From Corynebacterium hylobatis (lineage in GTDB: Bacteria > Actinomycetota > Actinomycetes > Mycobacteriales > Mycobacteriaceae), in contig NZ_RXHJ01000008.1 in NCBI RefSeq assembly GCF_003955685.1, positions 1 through 64,000 on the forward strand: DNA of 64,000 nt, given 5' to 3'. Made by a program: the position numbers and the translations under genes. Below, piece after piece: positions 44,790 through 53,933 of the stretch. Each line of letters opens with the position of its first letter. Position 1 is the first letter of the stretch. The notes under the pieces were generated by a model. That model did no database searches and was not told the origin of the DNA. It saw only the letters and a program-made list of their open reading frames with translations.

Positions 44790-46007
44790 TCAGTCGCGGA
44801 AACGGGCCGGGACCTCGGCCTCCCCGAGCACCAGCATGAGGCGGTTGGCCCAGTTGAAGAAGGCGGTGGCGTACAGGTGGTCGATGAGGGAGGCGTCGTC
44901 CAGGCCGACCTCGCGCAGCTTCGCCACGTGCTCCGCGCCGTAGGAGACGGGGGTGGTGGTCAGCGCGACAGATGCCTCGCGGATCGCGTTCCACCGCTCG
45001 TCACCGAGGTCAGCCGCATGCCCCTCGTCGAGGAGCTTGTCGACGCTTTCCGCGTCCCCGCCCTCCTCCACCGAGCGCACCGAGTGCACGGAGGCGCAGT
45101 ACTCGCAGCCGTTGTAGCGGGAGGCGACGGTGGCGGCGAGTTCACGTTCCGCGCGGCTGAGGCCGCCGTCGGTGTTGTAGAAGATGTCCAGGTCCGTGAG
45201 CGTACGGGCCTTCAGTGCGTCCGGGTCACGCGCCAGGAGGCGGAAGTAGGCCATGTCGGCGCGCTCGGGGCGGATGAGGGAATCCAGCTGCGCCTGCGTG
45301 AGTTCGGCCTTCGGCACCGGGGCGACCCAGGCCTTCCAGCCCAGGGAGTGGCGCACGAAGCGGCTGGGTCGGTCCAGGTCGGGATAGGTGGTGATGTCGT
45401 CGTGGAGCTGCCAGTCCGGGGTGACGCCGCTGGCGCGGGCTGGGGCGGGCACAGCCACGTCGCGGCCGGCCAGCACCTGCAGACCGTGGATGACGCGCAG
45501 CTGGAAGGCCAGGAAGGAGATGAGCTGGGTCAGGGAGACGGTGTCATCGGCGGACCAGCCGTGGGCCGCGAGGTGGGCCATCGCCTCCGGGCGGGCATCG
45601 CGGGGGTGGAAGACCAGCAGGTGGGCGATGTCGAAGGCCGCTGCCAGCCGCTCCCCGAGGGCGTCCGCATCGTGGAGGACGAAGCCACCGTCCCAGTAGG
45701 GTCCGGTGGAGCGGCCGGCCTCGATAGCGGCGTCGACTGCCTGCGGGAGGGTGGCGGGGGCGTCGTCAAGCAGCAGCTCCGAGTAGAAGGTGCGGGCGTT
45801 GGCCGCTCCGTGCAGGCCGGCGACATAGGTCGCCACGGCGTAGCGCTCGCCGTAGCTGAACGTGCCCGGCGCGGCGGGTTCGAGCAGGGCCTCGAAGCTG
45901 TTCTGGGCGTTGGTCAGGGCGTCGGGGCGGGCGCCGCGCAGGCGGGCCAGCGGGTGGTCCGGGCCGAGGGCGGAGAGCAGGTTGATGATGTCGGTCATGA
46001 TGATCAC
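44790..46007 (-). CDS. Two-domain carboxymuconolactone decarboxylase/AhpD-like protein
   Basis: 405 residues made of two CMD-type units. The N-terminal half (from INLLSALGPDHPLARL) matches in style the CMD proteins of the Avi_7170 family. The C-terminal half (from VRHSLGWKAWVAPVPKAELT) matches the alkylhydroperoxidase Avi_7169 family and holds the AhpD redox motif CEYCASVH. In other bacteria these are two genes beside an oligopeptide-type ABC importer; here they are fused. GTG start overlapping the ABC stop (GTGA), or ATG 45998. Possibly a peroxidase or thiol-disulfide role; substrate unknown. Confidence 0.82.
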   Translation of the reverse strand: MIIMTDIINLLSALGPDHPLARLRGARPDALTNAQNSFEALLEPAAPGTFSYGERYAVATYVAGLHGAANARTFYSELLLDDAPATLPQAVDAAIEAGRSTGPYWDGGFVLHDADALGERLAAAFDIAHLLVFHPRDARPEAMAHLAAHGWSADDTVSLTQLISFLAFQLRVIHGLQVLAGRDVAVPAPARASGVTPDWQLHDDITTYPDLDRPSRFVRHSLGWKAWVAPVPKAELTQAQLDSLIRPERADMAYFRLLARDPDALKARTLTDLDIFYNTDGGLSRAERELAATVASRYNGCEYCASVHSVRSVEEGGDAESVDKLLDEGHAADLGDERWNAIREASVALTTTPVSYGAEHVAKLREVGLDDASLIDHLYATAFFNWANRLMLVLGEAEVPARFRD

Positions 46008-47629
46008 AGTCCCAGGTTGAGGTCGCCGCCCCGGTAGCTGCGACCGGGGATGGCGTCGATGAGGTTGCGGGTGAATTCCGATTCCGGGTTCTCGAAGACG
46101 TCTGCTGTCGCACCGTACTCGACCTGCCGGCCGGCGCTCATCACCGAGACGGTGTCGGAGATCTGCCGGACCACGGCAAGGTCATGGGAGATGAACACGT
46201 ATGTCAGGCCGAGTTCGGTCTGCAGTTCGTCGAGCAGGCGCAGGATCTGGGCCTGCACGGTGACATCCAGCGCGGAGACGGCCTCGTCGAGGACGACGAG
46301 CTCGGGTTTCAGGATGAGGGCACGCGCGATGGCCACGCGCTGGCGCTGGCCGCCGGACAGCTCGGCGGGGCGCCGGTCCGCGACCGCCTGGTCGAGGGCC
46401 ACCAGGTCGAGGTGGCGGTTGACCTGGGCGTTGACCTCCCCGCGTGTGAGGCGGCTGAAGTTGCGCAGCGGCTCGGCGATGATCTGGCCGATGGTCTGCC
46501 GCGGGTTCAGCGAGGAATAGGGGTTCTGGTAGACCAGCTGCACGTCCCGGCGCAGCTCCCGGCGGGCCTTCGCGTCCGCGGTGGTGATCTCCGTGACACC
46601 GATGCGGATGGAACCGGCCGTCGGCTTGTTGAAGGCGGCGATGGACCGGCCGAGCGTGGTCTTGCCGGAACCGGATTCGCCGACGATGGCGTGGGTGGTG
46701 CCCCGGGGCACGGTGAAGGAAACGTCGTCGACGGCGGTGAAGTCCCCGAAACGCTGGGTGACGGAGTCGACGACAAGCAGCGGTTCGGCCTCTCCGTCGA
46801 CCTCGCGGCGGCGGTCGCCGGCCAGGGTGGCGGTGGTCAGGGAGGGGGCGTCGGCAAGCAGCTGGCGGGTGTAGGCGTCCTGCGGGTCGGTGAGCACGCT
46901 GGCGGCGATCCCGGACTCGCGGACGGTGCCGCGTTCCATGACCACGATGTGGTCGGCCCGGTCACCGGCCACCGCCAGGTCGTGGGTGATGAACAGGATG
47001 CCGATGCCCAGCTCCGCACGCATCTCATCCAGCAGATCTAGGATGACCTTCTGCACGGTGACATCCAGGGCACTGGTCGGCTCATCCGCGATGATCAGCT
47101 CCGGTTCCAGGGCCACGGCCGCGGCGATGAGCGCGCGCTGCTTCATGCCGCCGGACAGCTCATGCGGGTACTGGTCGTGGCGCTTCTCCGGGTTGTCGAT
47201 GCCCACCCGCTCCAGCAGTTCGATGACCCGGGTCCGGCGTGCGGCCCTGTCCCCGCGGCCGTGGATGGCCAGCCCCTCCCCCACGGACTCACCGATGGTC
47301 TTGACCGGGTTGAGGGAGTTGTTCGGGTCCTGCGGGATCAGACCGATGCGCTTCCCGCGCAGCTGACGCCACTGGCGCTCACTGAAGCCGGTGACGGACC
47401 CGCCGTCGATGCGGACCTCACCGGCATCGATGCTCGCGTTGCGCGGCAGCAGACCGATCGCCGCCTGCGCGGTGGTCGACTTGCCGGAACCGGACTCACC
47501 GACGATCGCGGTGATCTCGCCGGGGTGTACCTGCAGACTGACGCCGTTGACGGCGTTGACCTCCCCACGCGAACTGGCGTAGGAGACAACGAGGTCGGTG
47601 ACCTCGAGTAGAGGGGTGGTGCCTGCCAT
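46004..47629 (-). CDS. Peptide-type ABC importer, fused double ATPase
   Basis: 541 residues with two complete ABC domains (DppD-DppF type) in one chain. Walker A occurs twice (GESGSGKSTT and GESGSGKTTL), as do the signatures (LSGGMKQR and LSGGQRQR) and Walker B (ELIIADEPTSALD and ELVVLDEAVSALD). Start at the ATG of MAGTTPLLE, 1 nt after the permease stop. The second Walker B ends DEAVSALD, a common variant. It energises the two permeases encoded just upstream. Confidence 0.92.
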   Translation of the reverse strand: MAGTTPLLEVTDLVVSYASSRGEVNAVNGVSLQVHPGEITAIVGESGSGKSTTAQAAIGLLPRNASIDAGEVRIDGGSVTGFSERQWRQLRGKRIGLIPQDPNNSLNPVKTIGESVGEGLAIHGRGDRAARRTRVIELLERVGIDNPEKRHDQYPHELSGGMKQRALIAAAVALEPELIIADEPTSALDVTVQKVILDLLDEMRAELGIGILFITHDLAVAGDRADHIVVMERGTVRESGIAASVLTDPQDAYTRQLLADAPSLTTATLAGDRRREVDGEAEPLLVVDSVTQRFGDFTAVDDVSFTVPRGTTHAIVGESGSGKTTLGRSIAAFNKPTAGSIRIGVTEITTADAKARRELRRDVQLVYQNPYSSLNPRQTIGQIIAEPLRNFSRLTRGEVNAQVNRHLDLVALDQAVADRRPAELSGGQRQRVAIARALILKPELVVLDEAVSALDVTVQAQILRLLDELQTELGLTYVFISHDLAVVRQISDTVSVMSAGRQVEYGATADVFENPESEFTRNLIDAIPGRSYRGGDLNLGL

Positions 47630-47630
47630 G

Positions 47631-48491
47631 TCAGGCCTCCTTCCGGATCGTGTGGCTGAGGTAGTTCGCCGCGCAGACCACCGCGACGATGACGACACCC
47701 GGCAGCACCGTCAACCACCAGGAGGTGGCCATGTAGTCACGGGCATCCGAGATGATCAGGCCCCACTCCGGGGTCGGCGGCGGCGCACCGTAACCCAGGA
47801 AACCCAGGGTGGACAGCTGCAGGATGGCCGAACCGAACTGCAGGGCCGCCAGCGCCAGCACCGGGGTCAGGGAGTTGGGCAGGATGTGCCGGAAGAGCAC
47901 CTGCGCCTGGGTGCCACCCGAACCGTAGGCGGCCTCCACGAAATCGGAACCGGCGACGCTGAGCACCTGGGACCGGGCCAGGCGGGCGAAGGTCGCCACC
48001 GAGGTGATGCCCACCGCGATGGCGGCGTTGATGGTGCCGAAACCCAGCAGGATGATCACCGACAGGCTCAGCAGCAGCGCCGGGATGCTCAGCAGCACGT
48101 CCACCAGGCGCATGAGCACGGAGTCGACCCAACCACGTCGGGTCCCGGCCACGAGGCCGATCAGCGTACCCACCACGAGGCCGACGAGCACGGCGATGAG
48201 CGCGCCGGCCAGGGATTCGCGCGCACCCCAGACCACACGGGTGTACAGGTCACGGCCGACGGAATCGGTGCCGAACCAGTTGGTGCCGTTGGGTTCCAGC
48301 AGGGGTTCGAAGGTGCCGGAATTCGGGTCGTGGGTGGTGAACAGCTGCGGGATAAGGGCCCACAGGACGGCCAGCACGAGGATCACCGCGGCCACGACCG
48401 TGCCCGTGCGGCGGGCGGTGAGACCGCCGGTACGGGTACCGCGGCCGCGTCGGGGCAGGCGGGTGGCGGGGATGGTGGTCAGGGTGCTCAT
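47631..48491 (-). CDS. ABC importer permease (DppC/OppC type)
   Basis: 286 residues with an N-terminal helix, the extracellular GTDSVGRDLYTRVVWGARES region and about five further helices. The EAA-like loop is VEAAYGSGGTQAQVLFRHIL. It overlaps the upstream permease by 4 nt. The N-terminus has a basic, Arg-rich stretch (RLPRRGRGTRTGG). Member of the dipeptide/nickel permease family. Confidence 0.92.
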   Translation of the reverse strand: MSTLTTIPATRLPRRGRGTRTGGLTARRTGTVVAAVILVLAVLWALIPQLFTTHDPNSGTFEPLLEPNGTNWFGTDSVGRDLYTRVVWGARESLAGALIAVLVGLVVGTLIGLVAGTRRGWVDSVLMRLVDVLLSIPALLLSLSVIILLGFGTINAAIAVGITSVATFARLARSQVLSVAGSDFVEAAYGSGGTQAQVLFRHILPNSLTPVLALAALQFGSAILQLSTLGFLGYGAPPPTPEWGLIISDARDYMATSWWLTVLPGVVIVAVVCAANYLSHTIRKEA

Positions 48492-49429
48492 GCTCGAACC
48501 TTCCTGCGCAGACGGGGGTCGAGGACCGGGTAGAGCAGGTCCACGATGAGGTTGATCAGGACGTAGAGGGTGGCGGCGATGACGACCACGGCCAGCAGGA
48601 CCGGGGTGTCGCGGTTGGCCACGGCCTGCACGGTCATCTGGCCGATGCCGGCGCGACCGAAGACGGCCTCGGTGACCACGGCGCCGCCGACGAGTTCGCC
48701 GAAGAGCAGGCCGGCCATGGTCAGGGCGGGCAGCATGGCGTTGCGCAGGATGTTGCGCCAGAAGATCCAGGCCTCACCGGCACCGCGGGAGCGGACCACC
48801 TGGATGAAGGGCTGGCGGTTGACCTCGTCAATGGAGCGGATGAGCACCTGGGCCAGGGGCGCGGAGATCGGCACCGCCAGCGTCAGCGAGGGCAGGATGA
48901 GCGACTGCAGCGGGGTGGCGTCGATGACCGGCACCCAACCCAGGCGGAAGGAGATGACCTGGATGATGACGATGCCCAGCCAGAAGGTGGGCAGCGAGAC
49001 CATGAAGGCCGGCAGGGAACGGACGATGTCGCCCACGAAGCCGAAGGTGCGGGTGGTGGCCAGTACGGCGATGAGCAGGGCCAGGAGGATGGCCAGGATG
49101 AAGGAGGCCACGGACAGGGCCACGGTGCCGGGCAGAGACTCCACGATCATCGTGGACACGGCGGTGCCGGTCTGCACGGAGTAGCCGAAGCTGCCGGTGA
49201 GAAAACCCCCGAGCGCCTGGAGGTACTGCAGGAGCAGGGGTTCGTCGGCGCCGTAGGTCTCCCGGATGCGGGCGATCTCCTCGGCGGACAGGGCCAGGTC
49301 GGGACTGGCGTAGCGGGCCATGACGCCGTCGGAGGGCAGCGCCGAGAGCAGGAGGAAGGCCACGGTGTAGGTGATCAGCAGCACCAGGACGGCCTGTCCG
49401 ATGCGGCGGAGGATCTGTGCGCGGGTCAT
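48488..49429 (-). CDS. ABC importer permease (DppB/OppB type)
   Basis: 313 residues with six helices: TM1 is VLLITYTVAFLLLSAL and the periplasmic-side loop includes YGADEPLLLQYLQ. The coupling loop reads VRSRGAGEAWIFWRNILRNA. It abuts the binding-protein stop (1-nt overlap) and overlaps the second permease, so the five genes form one tight operon. Confidence 0.92.
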   Translation of the reverse strand: MTRAQILRRIGQAVLVLLITYTVAFLLLSALPSDGVMARYASPDLALSAEEIARIRETYGADEPLLLQYLQALGGFLTGSFGYSVQTGTAVSTMIVESLPGTVALSVASFILAILLALLIAVLATTRTFGFVGDIVRSLPAFMVSLPTFWLGIVIIQVISFRLGWVPVIDATPLQSLILPSLTLAVPISAPLAQVLIRSIDEVNRQPFIQVVRSRGAGEAWIFWRNILRNAMLPALTMAGLLFGELVGGAVVTEAVFGRAGIGQMTVQAVANRDTPVLLAVVVIAATLYVLINLIVDLLYPVLDPRLRRKVRA

Positions 49430-51117
49430 TACTGCTCCTCCCCGGCGGTGTCAGTGGTGTTTTCGTCGGTATCTTCCAGCCAGACCCCGTAGAAGGAGGG
49501 ACGGCCGATGGACTCGGGCTGGAAGCCGTGGACATAGGGGGCCACGCCGAAGACCTGAGGCTCCTCGAAGAGCGGCAGGATGTAGGCCTGCTCGGTGAGG
49601 TAGTCCTGCACCCGGCGGGTCATCTCGGCACGCTCTGCCTCGGTGGGCAGGGCGGCGATCTGGCCGAGCATGTCCTCGAGGACGGGGTCGTGGATCTCAC
49701 CGGTGGTCTTGTCCCCGTTGAGCAGTTCGTTGCGGTTCTCCGAGTGCCACATGGACTTGATCACGTCGTAGTCGGCGCGGCCGACCATGGTGTGGCGGAT
49801 CTGGATGGTGTTCCAGTCCAGGGAGTCGGCATTCTGGGTGGCGTTGTCACCGGGGTTGAGGTGGATCTCCACGCCGATGCGACGCAGGTGCTCCTGCACC
49901 TTGGTCACCACCTCGCGGGAACGCGGCTGCGGGACGGCCTCGTTGATGGTGAAGCTCAGGCGCTCCCCGTCGCGGGTGCGGATGCCGTCCCCGCCCAGCT
50001 CCCAGCCGAGTTCGTCGAGCAGCTGCTGCGCCCGGGCGGGGTCGTATTCATAGGCGCCGGGCTGCTCTTTGTAGCCCAGCGCGGTGTGCGCGATGGCGGA
50101 GGTGGCCTGGACATAGGAATCGGAGAAGAGGGTGTGCATGATCTCATCGCGGTCGATGCCGTGGATGAGGGCCTGGCGCATGCGGATATCCTGCAGGTGC
50201 GGGTGCATGAAGCGGAAGCTCAGGGAGTTGTTGACGCCGTTGGTGCCGTGCCAGATGACGTTGAGGCCCTGCTCCTGCAGGTGCCTCTCGACGGGCGCCT
50301 CCACCTGGCGTGCGATGTCCGCCTGCCCGGCTATCAGGCCGCCGACGCGGACGGATTCCTCGCTGGCCAGGATGAAGTCGATGGCGTCGACGCGGGCGCG
50401 CCCCTGGTGCGGGTGGGTCGGCGGGGCCCAGTCGTAGTCCTCGCGGGCGGCCAGGCGCAGGCGGGTGCCCAGCTGCTCGGATTCGATGACGAAGGGGCCG
50501 GAGCCGATGACGCCGGTGGCGTTGCCCGGCGCGAAACCGTCGTTGGCCAGGGCGAGGGTCCCGTCGGAGAGCAGGCCGGCGTTGATGGAGCTGGTGGCCT
50601 GCGCGAAGCCGGGGGCGGGGGCGGAGAAGTGGAAGCGGACGGTGTCCTCGTCGATGACCTCACCGCGTTCGTAGTTGGTGATCTGCTCGGAGGAGGTGAG
50701 CACCCGGTCGGAGTCCCCGAGGCCGTAGAGGTCGAAATTGGCCACCACGTTCTCGGCGGTCAGCGGGGTGCCGTCGGAGTAGGTGACGTCGGTGCGGATG
50801 TCGAAGGTGAATTCGGTGGCGTCCTCGTTGATCTCGGGCAGGGAGGTGGCGATCCACGGGCTGAGTTCCAGGGTCTCCGGGTCCTGGTAGAGCAGGCGGT
50901 CGGTGATGTTGTTGACCACGCCGCCGTTGGGGTAGAAACCGGCGGCCGGCGGGTAGAGCGTGGCAAAGAAGATCGGCTCGAGGTAGGTCAGCCGGTTCTC
51001 CTCCACGGCGGAGGGCCGGGAGGTGCAGGCGACGACCAGGCTGAGGCTGGCGAGCAGCGCGAGGGCGACACTGATCCTGCGTCCGAGGTCGCGGAGGCCT
51101 CCGGTTCGGATGTGCAC
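49429..51117 (-). CDS. ABC importer solute-binding lipoprotein (SBP_bac_5, KPN_01854-like)
   Basis: 562 residues. A signal peptide with a twin-Arg-like basic start (GRRISVALALL) ends at a lipobox (LVVAC, Cys 31). The body is an oligopeptide-binding-protein fold: RLTYLEPIFFATLYPP, YSDGTPLTAENVV and SFRFMHPHLQDIRMRQAL. It fits the substrate-binding family found with CMD proteins in KPN_01854-type clusters. GTG at 51117 with AGGAG 6 nt upstream is chosen over an earlier ATG at 51180. Ligand unknown. Confidence 0.88.
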   Translation of the reverse strand: MHIRTGGLRDLGRRISVALALLASLSLVVACTSRPSAVEENRLTYLEPIFFATLYPPAAGFYPNGGVVNNITDRLLYQDPETLELSPWIATSLPEINEDATEFTFDIRTDVTYSDGTPLTAENVVANFDLYGLGDSDRVLTSSEQITNYERGEVIDEDTVRFHFSAPAPGFAQATSSINAGLLSDGTLALANDGFAPGNATGVIGSGPFVIESEQLGTRLRLAAREDYDWAPPTHPHQGRARVDAIDFILASEESVRVGGLIAGQADIARQVEAPVERHLQEQGLNVIWHGTNGVNNSLSFRFMHPHLQDIRMRQALIHGIDRDEIMHTLFSDSYVQATSAIAHTALGYKEQPGAYEYDPARAQQLLDELGWELGGDGIRTRDGERLSFTINEAVPQPRSREVVTKVQEHLRRIGVEIHLNPGDNATQNADSLDWNTIQIRHTMVGRADYDVIKSMWHSENRNELLNGDKTTGEIHDPVLEDMLGQIAALPTEAERAEMTRRVQDYLTEQAYILPLFEEPQVFGVAPYVHGFQPESIGRPSFYGVWLEDTDENTTDTAGEEQ

Positions 51118-51141
51118 GTAGTTCTCCTGGGTGGCGAAATA

Positions 51142-51222
51142 GTGAATAGTCTTATGTTTGAACAGCAACCTTACACCCACTAGACTGCCCAGTACTATTC
51201 ACATAGACAACTTAGTCTTAAT
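51142..51222. promoter_or_regulatory. Divergent promoter/operator region of the ABC system
   Basis: Between the binding protein and the FAD protein lie GTGAATAGT (51142) and its inverted copy ACTATTCAC (51194), plus two direct copies of TAGTCTTA (51147 and 51213). This suggests a shared regulator site, perhaps for the GntR/UTRA protein. Confidence 0.5.
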
Positions 51223-51239
51223 TGCTCAGGAGAAACTCC

Positions 51240-53156
51240 TTGTCCAATCCCTCCCCCGCCATCGCCATCGTGGGACTCGGCCCCCGCGGCATCTCCGTCG
51301 TGGAGCGGCTGGCCGCCCTGATCGAACCCGGTACGGAGCTCACCCTCCACCTCATTGACGAGGCCCAGCACGGCGCCGGCCGGGTATGGGACACCACGCA
51401 GACCCGCACCCTGTGCATGAACACGCTCTCCGCCGCCGTCACCCTGTTCACCGAGCCCGGTTCCAGCGTCCAGGCCCCCGTGCTGGAGGGCCCGATCCTC
51501 CACGACTGGATCCGCCACCTGCGCGGCGAGGAGATCAACCCCGCCGCCGCGGCCCTGCTCCAGGCGCACCCACCCGCCCCGGAGGTCGCCGAGGCCTTCG
51601 CCGGGGAGATCGCCGTCACCCGACCGGAGTCCAACCCCTCCCGCGCCCTCTACGGCGCTTACCTGCGCTGGGTCCTCGACGTGGCGGTGGCCCGCCTGCC
51701 CGAGTCCGTCAAGGTGATCGCCCACCACTCCCGCGCGGTGGATCTGCAGGAGACGGACACCGGCCGCGACCGGATCACGCTGGCTGACGGCGCCACCGTC
51801 ATCGCCGACGCCACTGTCCTGGCCCTGGGCTGGCACCAGCCGGGGCCAACTCATGAGGAGAACCTCCTGGCTGAATCGGGGCTGACCTGGATCCGCCCCG
51901 GCAACCCCCTCGAGCAGCCCGTGGAGCAGATCCCGGAGTCCGGCACCGTCCTGGTCCGCGGCCTGGGCATGGGCTTCTTCGATGTCATGGCGCTGCTCAC
52001 CTTCGACCGGGGCGGGCAGTTCCACGAGGACGCTGCTGCGCGTTCCGGCCTGCGCTACGAGGCCTCCGGACGGGAACCGCACCTGGTGGTCACCTCCCAC
52101 CGCGGTTATCCCTACCTGCCGAAATCCGAGTACCACTCCCTGCCGCCTGCCGCGGAGCTGCGCCGCCTCAAGGCCGTCATCGCGCAGCTGCAGGGTGCGG
52201 GGCGCATCAACTTCGACACCCAGGTGTGGCCCGCGGTCATCGCCGACGCCTACGAGGCCTACTACGCCACCCTGGCGCGGGTTCGCCCCGGGGCCGTCGA
52301 CCTCCCCGTCACCGGGTTCGCGGAGCTGCTCGACGCCCTCGTCGCCGCAGGCGGCATCACCGGAGATCTGCGGGGCGTCGATAAGCTGCTCGCCGCACAC
52401 AGCCGCGAACCTTTCAGCCTGCGGACCTGGCTGGAACCCCTGGCCGGTGTCACCGGCACCCGTGCGGAGCTGACCGCACACATAGCCGACCGCATGGCCG
52501 GTGACATCCATGAAGCCACCCTGGGTCCGGACAGCCCGGCCAAGGCCGCGCTGTGGTCGATCAGCGCCTCCCGCAAACCCACCGCGATCCTCGGCGCGCA
52601 GGACCGCTACACCTTCGAGTCGCGCCGCAACCTGCACGCCACGATGATGTCGCTGGGGCAGATGGTCGGTTCCGGCCCACCGCTGTTCCGCACCCGCCAG
52701 CTGCTCGCCCTCGTCGACGCCGGCCTGGTCAGCTTCCTCGGCGCGAACCCGAAGATCCGCGTCGCCGGCGGGGAATTCGTGGCCACCTCCCCCACCACGA
52801 ACAAGACCGAGGTCCGCTCCCCCGTTCTCGTGGACGCCTGGATGCACAGCCCCGATGTGCGCCGCCGCGTTGACCCGCTGGCCGTGTCCATCGCGGGGGC
52901 CGGCCGCAGCCGCGCGTACCACCTGAGCACCAGCGACGGGCAGTCCATCGCCAGCGGCTCCCCCGAGGTCGACCCGGAGACCCGCCTGCTCATCCGCGCG
53001 GACGGCAGCCCGGATCCGCGGCTCAGCCTCATCGGCATCCCGACGTGGGGTCAGCTGCCCGACACCACCATCTCCCCCATGCCGGGCACCGACGCCCTCA
53101 TGCTGCAGGAGACCGACGCCGCGGCGCGCACGGCCCTGGCCACGGCGCTGGGCTGA
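51240..53156 (+). CDS. FAD/NAD(P)-binding protein of unknown function
   Basis: 638 residues. The N-terminus is a Rossmann-like FAD-binding domain (AIVGLGPRGISVVERLAA, then GAGRVWD and TRTLCMNTLS). Mid-protein come GTVLVRGLGMGFFDVMALL and SHRGYPYLPKSEYHSLP, as in the NAD_binding_9 family often annotated as FAD-NAD(P)-binding. TTG start with AGGAG 7 nt upstream; TTG 51222 is less likely. It is divergent from the ABC importer and probably acts on what it imports, perhaps as an N-oxidising enzyme (inference). Confidence 0.8.
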   Translation: MSNPSPAIAIVGLGPRGISVVERLAALIEPGTELTLHLIDEAQHGAGRVWDTTQTRTLCMNTLSAAVTLFTEPGSSVQAPVLEGPILHDWIRHLRGEEINPAAAALLQAHPPAPEVAEAFAGEIAVTRPESNPSRALYGAYLRWVLDVAVARLPESVKVIAHHSRAVDLQETDTGRDRITLADGATVIADATVLALGWHQPGPTHEENLLAESGLTWIRPGNPLEQPVEQIPESGTVLVRGLGMGFFDVMALLTFDRGGQFHEDAAARSGLRYEASGREPHLVVTSHRGYPYLPKSEYHSLPPAAELRRLKAVIAQLQGAGRINFDTQVWPAVIADAYEAYYATLARVRPGAVDLPVTGFAELLDALVAAGGITGDLRGVDKLLAAHSREPFSLRTWLEPLAGVTGTRAELTAHIADRMAGDIHEATLGPDSPAKAALWSISASRKPTAILGAQDRYTFESRRNLHATMMSLGQMVGSGPPLFRTRQLLALVDAGLVSFLGANPKIRVAGGEFVATSPTTNKTEVRSPVLVDAWMHSPDVRRRVDPLAVSIAGAGRSRAYHLSTSDGQSIASGSPEVDPETRLLIRADGSPDPRLSLIGIPTWGQLPDTTISPMPGTDALMLQETDAAARTALATALG

Positions 53157-53873
53157 CTATCTCCGGTCGCCGACCTCGATGCGCGGTCGCACCGAGACGT
53201 CCGTGATCTGGGTGCTCGGCCCGGCGTCTACCACCGTCCGGATGGCCCGGGCGATCTCCACCGGCTCGATGAAGTATCCGGCCCGGTACTCCTTCCCGTC
53301 CTGCGCGTAGAGCCCCTCCAGCATGGGGGTGTCGGTGGGGCCGGGGGCGACGGTGGACACCCGCACCCCGCCCACGGACTCGGCCTTGCGCAACCCGTCA
53401 GCCAGCGCGTAGAGCGCGTGTTTGGTGGCGGCGTAGACGATGTTGTCGCCGTAGGAACCACGGCCGGCACCGGAGTTGATGAACACCACGGTGCCCTGCG
53501 CCTCCCGGATGGCGGGCAGCAGGCGGCGGGTCAGCTCGGCGGGCACGACCACGTTGAGGTCCAGCGCATCGCGCCAGTCCACCGGCCTGGCGGATTCCAC
53601 GCTGAACTTCGTCGCGACGGCCGCGGCGTGGACCACGACGTCAACCCGCGTGAGCTCGGTGAGCCGGTCGACGGAGGAGGGCGCCTCCTCCCCGAGCAGG
53701 TCCGCGACCAGGTCGGAGTTGACGGGCGTGACGTTCGAGAGTGCACCGAGTTCCGCCAGGGCCTCGTCGTTGCGCCCGAGGGCGTAGACGTGATGGGTGC
53801 GGGCGAGGTCCACGACGATCTCGCGGCCCATACCGCCCGTCGCGCCGGTGACAATGGCGATTGCTTCGGTCAT
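53157..53873 (-). CDS. Short-chain dehydrogenase/reductase
   Basis: 238-residue classical SDR: TGATGGMGREI cofactor motif near residue 10, VVHAAAV (NNAG-like), catalytic Ser in VFINSGAGRGS and YAATK. It stops immediately next to the convergent FAD protein. The ATG is 7 nt after TACAGT (leaderless). Substrate unknown. Confidence 0.92.
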   Translation of the reverse strand: MTEAIAIVTGATGGMGREIVVDLARTHHVYALGRNDEALAELGALSNVTPVNSDLVADLLGEEAPSSVDRLTELTRVDVVVHAAAVATKFSVESARPVDWRDALDLNVVVPAELTRRLLPAIREAQGTVVFINSGAGRGSYGDNIVYAATKHALYALADGLRKAESVGGVRVSTVAPGPTDTPMLEGLYAQDGKEYRAGYFIEPVEIARAIRTVVDAGPSTQITDVSVRPRIEVGDRR

Positions 53874-53880
53874 ATCATCG

Positions 53881-53886
53881 ACTGTA
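53881..53886 (-). promoter_or_regulatory. -10 element of the leaderless SDR promoter
   Basis: TACAGT on the minus strand, exactly 7 nt before the ATG at 53873. Confidence 0.5.
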
Positions 53887-53933
53887 GCCGGGCCTGATGG
53901 CGCGCGGACCAATCTGTCCGAAAGAGGAGGATC

